Source: Deltaproteobacteria bacterium
GTDB lineage: Bacteria > Myxococcota > Polyangia > Haliangiales > Haliangiaceae
Assembly: GCA_018262455.1 (NCBI GenBank)
Contig: JAGSPR010000194.1
Span: 1 to 11,790, forward strand
DNA length: 11,790 nt
Direction of reading: 5' to 3'
Below are positions 1 to 4,536 of this stretch, one piece after another. Numbering within the stretch: position 1 is the first letter of the stretch; every line of letters begins with the position of its first letter. The translations under genes were made by a program, and so were the position numbers. The notes beneath the pieces are model-generated. The model saw only the letters and a program-made list of their open reading frames with translations. It was not told where the DNA came from and made no database searches.

Positions 1-1
1 C

Positions 2-781
<780 letters not shown>

Positions 782-802
782 GTCCTTGCAGGCCATCGGG
801 TC

Positions 803-824
803 CGGGCGGCATGCTCGCTGCCCG
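803..824 (+). terminator. GC-rich hairpin just after ahcY, possible weak terminator
   Basis: CGGGCGGC (803-810) pairs with GCTGCCCG (817-824) as an 8-bp stem with one G-U pair and a 6-nt loop. An alternative 7-bp stem pairs CATCGGG (794-800) with CCCGATG (821-827). The following ATGTTCTTC is only mildly T-rich, so this is not a classic intrinsic terminator. It ends one base before the ATG I prefer for the next gene and would sequester that gene's ribosome-binding region if it forms. Confidence 0.35.
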
Positions 825-1058
825 ATGTTCTTCACTTGGTGGTCCGTGTTCTGGGCGCTGATCGGCGCCTTCGGCACCGCCTACATGCATCAGCATGTCG
901 GGCGGGATCCACGAACCGGCGGGTTGATCGGGCTCGGGCTCGGCCTGCTGTTCGGCCCGTTCTCGCTGGTGTCGTTCTGGATCTGGCTCTACTACACGCG
1001 CCAGAACACGCACATCATCAAGAAGTACCGTCGGTGGTACGAGTGGTGGCGTCCGTAG
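825..1058 (+). CDS. Small Trp-rich two-helix membrane protein, unknown function
   Basis: I do not recognise a family. From ATG 825 the product is 77 residues. Two hydrophobic segments are visible: roughly residues 2-21 (FFTWWSVFWALIGAFG...) and 33-56 (a Gly/Leu-rich run ending SFWIWLYY). They are separated by a short polar turn, HQHVGRDPRTG. The last 20 residues are basic and aromatic (IIKKYRRWYEWWRP). Eight of 77 residues are Trp. The layout suggests a hairpin inner-membrane protein with both ends in the cytoplasm (inference). It lies 43 bp after ahcY on the same strand and could be read through from it. A TTG at 786 would add 13 residues, but they are not hydrophobic. Neither start has a clear Shine-Dalgarno sequence, and a hairpin covers the ATG-proximal leader, so expression may be low. 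Confidence 0.55.
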   Translation: MFFTWWSVFWALIGAFGTAYMHQHVGRDPRTGGLIGLGLGLLFGPFSLVSFWIWLYYTRQNTHIIKKYRRWYEWWRP

Positions 1059-1102
1059 CAGCTGTCGCTAGCCCGCCGCGCGAGACGTCGACGAAGCCGA
1101 GC

Positions 1103-1528
1103 TCAGTCGCCGACCCCGCCGGCGCGGCCGCGCTTGATCTCGGCCTTGTGGCGCTTGTCGGCGACCCGCCGGCGCTTGGCTCCGCGCGACACCTTGGTGG
1201 GCTTGCGCGGCTTCGGGCGGTCGAGCGCGGCACGCACGATCAGAGCGAGCTTGCTCATCGCATCCTCGCGGTTCTTGATCTGATCGCGGGTCAGCGTCGA
1301 GGTCACGATCAGCTGCCCGTCCGTCGTCAGGCGATTGCCGAGCTTGTCGAGCAGCCGCTCGCGATCATCGTGGGTCAGCGCCATCGACGTCAGCGGGGTC
1401 CACCGCAGGTCGACCTTGCTCGAGACCTTGTTAACGTTCTGCCCGCCCGGTCCACCCGAGCGCGCGAACGAGATCTCCAGCTCGCTGGCCGGGATGGTCA
1501 GCCGCGGCGTGACGACGAGGTCGCGCAC
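1103..1528 (-). CDS. arfB: Peptidyl-tRNA hydrolase ArfB (YaeJ/ICT1 family), ribosome rescue
   Basis: ArfB enters ribosomes stalled on truncated mRNA and hydrolyses the peptidyl-tRNA ester, a tmRNA-independent rescue route. The product is 141 residues, the usual length (E. coli ArfB has 140). The diagnostic RF-1 core is near the N terminus: ARSGGPGGQNVNKV, with the catalytic GGQ at residues 28-30, followed by SSKVDLRW. The C-terminal tail (about 108-140) is very rich in Lys and Arg (RPKPRKPTKVSRGAKRRR), matching the tail that probes the empty mRNA channel in the family. The full-length release factors RF1 and RF2 are excluded by size and by the absence of codon-recognition domains. The start is GTG at 1528-1526, in frame with and 12 bp after the TAG stop of the upstream Fic-like gene, so the two are probably co-transcribed. 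The ribosome-binding site is weak, which would fit translational coupling. It converges with the small membrane protein gene across a 44-bp gap. Confidence 0.93.
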   Translation of the reverse strand: MRDLVVTPRLTIPASELEISFARSGGPGGQNVNKVSSKVDLRWTPLTSMALTHDDRERLLDKLGNRLTTDGQLIVTSTLTRDQIKNREDAMSKLALIVRAALDRPKPRKPTKVSRGAKRRRVADKRHKAEIKRGRAGGVGD

Positions 1529-1540
1529 GACACCACGGAC

Positions 1541-2353
1541 CTAGGTCGCGCTCGACTTCTTCGAGCGACGCTTCGTGGGGCTCTTGCTGGCCTCGTCGTA
1601 GACGCGCATCTCGGTCTCGGCAGTGGTCTGCACCGCCTCGAGATACAGCGAGGTCAAGCCAAGGTGATCACCGCGGAGCGCCTCGTAGTAGCGCTGGCGA
1701 TCGATCGAGTGGACGATCGCGATCGGATAGCCGCCCTCCTGGAGCAGGAGGTTCGAAGCAACGCGGATCGTGCGGCCGCTCTCCTTCGCCCACGGGAAGA
1801 TCGCCATGAACCGCGAGTGGAGCGTCGCGACCTTGTCGATCACGTGGAGGTGCTTGGTCGCCGGATCATCGATCCACTCGCCGAGCTTGCGCATCGCGGG
1901 GAGGATCTTCTCGGGCGGCTGGATGTCGTGATAGTAGAGCCGGTGGAGCGGGTTCTCCTTGCGGAACGGGAGCCCCTTCGCCTTCTCGTCCGGTGCCAGG
2001 ATCGCGTAGATGTCGCGGATCGTGTCGAGCTTGAATGGCTTCTTCTTCGCGTTCGCAGCCTGCTCGTTCGCGAAGTTGCAGGCGTCATCGAACCGCCTGA
2101 TCTCTTCGTAAGACGGGATCAGTGACGGGTCACTGATGATGCTGGGATCGACGGCCGCCTTGATCTCGCTGTACGACAGCACCTCACCTTCGAGGGCGGC
2201 GTCGTGGTGGATCAGCGAGATCCGAAGCCGGTTGTTGAACTCGGTGCGCGCGACCGGGTTCGAGGTGGACACGCGCGCCCGCCACGCTGTGACGATGCGC
2301 TCGACCTCGCTGAAGCGAGCGTCGATGTCCTCTGTTTCTTTGTACCTAAGCAC
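1541..2353 (-). CDS. Fic-fold protein with degenerate catalytic motif (probable pseudo-enzyme)
   Basis: The product is 270 residues and looks like a Fic (Fido) protein. The N-terminal region holds an inhibitory-helix-like motif, DAALEG (51-56), where class II Fic proteins have [S/T]xxxE[G/N]; the Glu (E55) is kept and the Ser/Thr is Asp. The flap-like stretch RKENPLHRLYYHDI is at about 131-144. The core helix reads IFPWAKESGRTIR (185-197), where active Fic enzymes have HPFx(D/E)GNGRxxR: His is Phe186, the acidic residue is Lys190, and Gly-Asn is Glu-Ser. Gly193, Arg194 and Arg197 remain. The part after the motif (NLLLQEGGYPIAIVHSIDRQRYYEAL) is typical of Fic domains. The nucleotide-transfer chemistry of the family needs the lost His, so AMPylation is unlikely; nucleotide binding or a structural or regulatory role is possible. 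The tail is basic (KSPTKRRSKKSS). GTG 2353 is chosen because AGGA lies 6 nt upstream. It leads a two-gene unit with arfB. Confidence 0.8.
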   Translation of the reverse strand: MLRYKETEDIDARFSEVERIVTAWRARVSTSNPVARTEFNNRLRISLIHHDAALEGEVLSYSEIKAAVDPSIISDPSLIPSYEEIRRFDDACNFANEQAANAKKKPFKLDTIRDIYAILAPDEKAKGLPFRKENPLHRLYYHDIQPPEKILPAMRKLGEWIDDPATKHLHVIDKVATLHSRFMAIFPWAKESGRTIRVASNLLLQEGGYPIAIVHSIDRQRYYEALRGDHLGLTSLYLEAVQTTAETEMRVYDEASKSPTKRRSKKSSAT

Positions 2354-2357
2354 GTGT

Positions 2358-2371
2358 TATCCTATTGGATA
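2358..2371. promoter_or_regulatory. Perfect inverted repeat over the Fic ribosome-binding site, operator candidate
   Basis: TATCC (2358-2362), TATT and GGATA (2367-2371) form a perfect 5+5 bp dyad with a 4-bp centre. On the minus strand the AGGA Shine-Dalgarno of the Fic-like gene lies inside it (2363-2360), and the GTG start is 6 nt further on. It falls about 15-30 nt downstream of the predicted transcription start, so a bound repressor or an RNA hairpin there could limit expression. The dyad is seen directly; its function is inferred. Confidence 0.4.
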
Positions 2372-2392
2372 GCTGCGTCGACGAATCGATGG

Positions 2393-2421
2393 AGTCTACG
2401 GGACGCCATCCGGATCGTCAA
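2393..2421 (-). promoter_or_regulatory. Sigma70-type promoter for the Fic-like/arfB unit
   Basis: On the minus strand, TTGACG (2421-2416; 5 of 6 to the -35 consensus) is followed after exactly 17 bp by TAGACT (2398-2393; 4 of 6 to the -10). Transcription would begin near 2386 and give a leader of about 33 nt before GTG 2353. The spacer contains the perfect palindrome ATCCGGAT (2408-2415), a possible operator half-site pair. Position, spacing and the lower GC of the region agree with a real promoter. Confidence 0.55.
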
Positions 2422-2450
2422 GGAAACGTGCGCAGTATCCCTACATCCAA

Positions 2451-2481
2451 TTGCACATGGATTGCGGGGAGACCACAAGAT
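2451..2481 (+). promoter_or_regulatory. Weak promoter candidate for rsmH
   Basis: TTGCAC (2451-2456) resembles a -35 box, and CAAGAT (2476-2481) is a poor -10 after a long 19-bp spacer. It is the best match I could find on the plus strand of the 166-bp gap between the Fic-like gene and rsmH. That gap is about 54% GC against roughly 70% around it, so some promoter is expected here. Treat this placement as tentative. Confidence 0.2.
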
Positions 2482-2519
2482 TTCTGCACTGTTGCGAGGG
2501 TGCGTGGTACTAGCACCGC

Positions 2520-3491
2520 GTGTCGGAGTTCGCTCACGAGTCGGTCCTGACGACAGCCGTGCTCGAACACCTAGCCCCGCAGAATGATGGGCTTTATGTC
2601 GATGGCACGCTGGGCGGAGCGGGGCACTCCGCGGCGCTCCTGACCCAGGCTCCGGGGTGCCATCTGATCGGAATCGATCGCGATCCGGCCGCGCTCGCCG
2701 CCGCGCGGCAACGGCTGGCTCGGTTCGGCGATCGGGTGCGGCTGATCCACGGTCAATACGGGGATCTGCGGGCCATCCTCGCGGAGCAAGGCGTGGGTCA
2801 GGTGACCGGGATCCTGCTCGATCTCGGCGTGTCCTCCCCGCAGCTCGATCACGCCGAGCGCGGCTTCTCGTTCACGAGGTCAGGGCCGCTCGACATGCGC
2901 ATGGATCCGACGCGAGGGCAGACCGCGCTCGAGCTGATCCGCAGCCTCGATCCCACCGAGCTGGCGGACATCCTGTTCGAGCTCGGCGAGGAGCGCCACT
3001 CGCGCAAGCTCGCCAGGTTGATCGTCGACGCGGCAAGCCAGGACCAGCTCCACACGACCACCGATCTCGCCGCGCTCGTGGCCAAGGCGATCCCGATGCA
3101 CGAGCAGCGCAAGTCGAAGATCCACCCGGCGACTCGCACCTTCCAGGCGCTGCGGATCGCGGTCAACGCCGAGCTCGTCGAGCTCGAGCGCCTGCTCGAG
3201 GCCTTCCCGGACCTGCTCGTCGCGGGCGGCCGGTGCGCCATCATCAGCTTTCATTCGCTCGAAGATCGACTGGTCAAGAACCGGTTTCGCGAGCTCGCGT
3301 GGACGTCGTCGTTGCCGCGTTACCTCGCCGATCAAGCCGGCGAGCGCGCCCTGCCGGTGTGCGAGCTCGTCACGCGCAAGGCCGTGATCGCCGACGACGC
3401 CGAGATCGCGCGCAACCCGCGCGCCCGCTCGGCCCGGCTCCGGGTGTGCGTACGGACAGCGGCGCCGAATGTCCCCGCCACACGCCGCTGA
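2520..3491 (+). CDS. rsmH: 16S rRNA (cytosine1402-N4)-methyltransferase RsmH
   Basis: RsmH (MraW) uses S-adenosylmethionine to methylate N4 of C1402 in the decoding centre of 16S rRNA and is a standard member of dcw clusters. The 323-residue product has the normal length and all family blocks: the N-terminal SEFAHESVL, SAM motif I DGTLGGAGHS (28-37), GIDRDP (51-56), LLDLGVSSPQLD (99-110), GPLDMRMDP (122-130), the HPATRTFQALRIAVN block, IISFHSLEDR, and NPRARSARLR near the end. The start is GTG 2520, the only one that gives the usual N terminus. No good Shine-Dalgarno lies close by; a GAGGG at 2496-2500 is too far upstream. A short dyad, GGTGC (2499-2503) and GCACC (2513-2517), lies just upstream of the start. 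No mraZ precedes it; the divergent neighbour is the Fic-like gene. It is separated from ftsL by an opposite-strand gene, so it is probably transcribed alone. Confidence 0.97.
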   Translation: MSEFAHESVLTTAVLEHLAPQNDGLYVDGTLGGAGHSAALLTQAPGCHLIGIDRDPAALAAARQRLARFGDRVRLIHGQYGDLRAILAEQGVGQVTGILLDLGVSSPQLDHAERGFSFTRSGPLDMRMDPTRGQTALELIRSLDPTELADILFELGEERHSRKLARLIVDAASQDQLHTTTDLAALVAKAIPMHEQRKSKIHPATRTFQALRIAVNAELVELERLLEAFPDLLVAGGRCAIISFHSLEDRLVKNRFRELAWTSSLPRYLADQAGERALPVCELVTRKAVIADDAEIARNPRARSARLRVCVRTAAPNVPATRR

Positions 3492-3534
3492 GCCTGCGCC
3501 GCGTCGCCAGTCGCGGGGATCGCCTGTGTTGACC

Positions 3535-3564
3535 CGTAGGCGTAAGGGTAGGCGTAGGCGTAAG
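3535..3564. repeat. Five-unit hexanucleotide tandem repeat between rsmH and the lipoprotein-like gene
   Basis: The units are CGTAGG (3535), CGTAAG (3541), GGTAGG (3547), CGTAGG (3553) and CGTAAG (3559), so the 12-mer CGTAGGCGTAAG occurs twice with an 18-bp offset. It lies in the 84-bp gap between the rsmH stop (3491) and the TAG of the convergent gene (3576-3578). AGTCGC (3509-3514) and GCGACT (3564-3569) form a distant inverted pair around it. I see no convincing terminator in the gap, only a 5-bp CCGCG/CGCGG stem at 3499-3516 without a T run. Confidence 0.85.
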
Positions 3565-3575
3565 CGACTCCGGGG

Positions 3576-4106
3576 CTAATCGAGAGCTCCCTCGGCCGGC
3601 TCGGGATCGACCGGGGCAGGCTCGCTGCCCGGCAGGGGCACGCTCGGGACCGGAGCAAGCTCGGGCGGCGGCCCAGCCAAGCACTTCGCGATCTCGGGAT
3701 CGCGCAGGAACACGAAGTCGTGGAGCTCGGGGTCGTACGTGCGCACGCGGATCTCGAGCCTGCGGACCCGCGCGCACCGACCTTCCCTCGCCGCCCCAGC
3801 GGCACGCTCGGTCAGGATCTTTGCCCACCGGTGATTTCGCTCGGTGCGCGTCTCGGGGCGCGGGCCACCGGGCTCCGCGAGGTCCCCGGCCGCATAGGTG
3901 CCGACGCCGATCGCCGACGATACCGAGAACACGATCAGCAAGCCCTTGGTGTCTGCGCCGCCGGCGAGCCCGGTCGCCGCGGCGGTCACGATCAGCCCGG
4001 CGACGCCGCCGAGCGCGAGCGCCTCACCGATCCGGCGGGCTCGGGGTGCCTGCGCAGGCGTACAGGCTGCGGTCGCGACGGCGATGCAGAGCGCGATCCG
4101 GACCAT
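3576..4106 (-). CDS. Putative lipoprotein-like membrane protein with two hydrophobic segments, unknown function
   Basis: The product is 176 residues. The N terminus, MVRIALCIAVATAAC, looks like a short lipoprotein signal with Cys15 as the candidate lipidated residue, but the lipobox (ATAAC) is weak because it lacks Leu at -3. Two Ala/Gly-rich hydrophobic stretches follow at about 26-50 and 55-76. Next comes a polar segment (RTERNHRWAKILTERAAGAA) and a block containing two Cys (C111, C142) around DPELHDFVFLRDPEIAKCL, where a disulfide is possible if it is exported. The last 30 residues are rich in Pro, Ala and Glu. I recall similar small Ala-rich, Cys-paired proteins in Myxococcota, but cannot name a family or function. 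ATG 4106 is used; no clear ribosome-binding site is visible. It lies antiparallel between rsmH and ftsL, diverging from ftsL across 91 bp, and interrupts the usual dcw gene run. Confidence 0.75.
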   Translation of the reverse strand: MVRIALCIAVATAACTPAQAPRARRIGEALALGGVAGLIVTAAATGLAGGADTKGLLIVFSVSSAIGVGTYAAGDLAEPGGPRPETRTERNHRWAKILTERAAGAAREGRCARVRRLEIRVRTYDPELHDFVFLRDPEIAKCLAGPPPELAPVPSVPLPGSEPAPVDPEPAEGALD

Positions 4107-4127
4107 GGTTCAGTGTGACCCAAAAAA

Positions 4128-4156
4128 TTGCCTCGATGCGGGCTCGAGCGCTTAGT
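4128..4156 (+). promoter_or_regulatory. Weak promoter candidate for the ftsL-murD transcript
   Basis: TTGCCT (4128-4133; 4 of 6 to the -35 consensus) is followed after 17 bp by CTTAGT (4151-4156; 3 of 6 to the -10). The element is preceded by an A6 run at 4122-4127. It lies in the 91-bp divergent gap between the lipoprotein-like gene and ftsL. A promoter is expected in this gap because the antisense gene separates ftsL from rsmH; the exact boxes are tentative. Confidence 0.28.
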
Positions 4157-4197
4157 GGATCAACGCGGTCCGTTCGTGGGCACGCGGAGAAGGAACC

Positions 4198-4536
4198 ATG
4201 ACGACGTCGGTGTATCGGATCTTTCGGCGAACCCATGGGGAGGCGGCTCCGGTGCGCGCGGTGGTGATCGCGCTGGTCCTGCTGGCCGGGGCACTGACCG
4301 CGGTGGGCCTCATCCGGGTGAGCCGGCAGCACGATGTGTTGCGGCTCGGCTACGAACTGTCCCGCAAGTCTGAGCAGGTCCGCCAGCTCCGAGAGACCCG
4401 GCGGCAGCTCGAGCTCGAGCACGCCACGCTGTCCTCGCCGGACCGGATCCGCCGGTTCGCGACGCAGCTCGGGATGACCCCGGTTCCCCCGGATCGGATC
4501 CGGGTCGTCGCGCCCAAGAAAGTCGCGACCCGATGA
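4198..4536 (+). CDS. ftsL: Cell division protein FtsL
   Basis: FtsL is a small bitopic inner-membrane protein of the FtsQLB complex that activates the septal synthase FtsW-FtsI. The 112-residue product shows the expected architecture: a short cytoplasmic N terminus, one transmembrane helix at about 19-39 (VRAVVIALVLLAGALTAVGL), then a heptad-like coiled coil at about 44-78 rich in Leu, Arg and Glu. It ends with a membrane-distal stretch, SPDRIRRFATQLGMTPVPPD, which resembles the usual 'ERIxxxAxxLGM' signature. Sequence conservation in FtsL is low, so the call leans on topology, this motif and position directly before ftsI. ATG 4198 is supported by a strong GGAGAAGGA ribosome-binding site at 4186-4194. 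The last codon and stop overlap the ftsI start as ATGA (4533-4536), indicating translational coupling. It appears to be the first gene of the ftsL-murD transcript. Confidence 0.9.
   Translation: MTTSVYRIFRRTHGEAAPVRAVVIALVLLAGALTAVGLIRVSRQHDVLRLGYELSRKSEQVRQLRETRRQLELEHATLSSPDRIRRFATQLGMTPVPPDRIRVVAPKKVATR

Noticed and set aside
1059..1102. Possible bidirectional terminator between the convergent small membrane gene and arfB
   Set aside because: I found only short self-complementary pieces such as CGTCGACG and no stem with a T run on either strand.
836..2125. 429-codon plus-strand open frame across arfB and the Fic-like gene
   Set aside because: It overlaps two recognisable minus-strand genes over most of its length, has no ribosome-binding site, and shows Arg/Val/Asp-biased shadow composition.
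2499..2517. GGTGC/GCACC dyad directly before the rsmH start as a riboswitch or operator
   Set aside because: It is only a 5-bp stem with a 9-nt loop in GC-rich sequence; too weak to claim by itself.
3332..3828. Two minus-strand frames reading through the hexamer repeat (Ala-Tyr-Pro or Thr-Pro repeats)
   Set aside because: They overlap the rsmH 3' end and the better-supported lipoprotein-like frame, which has an ATG, a signal-like N terminus and hydrophobic segments.
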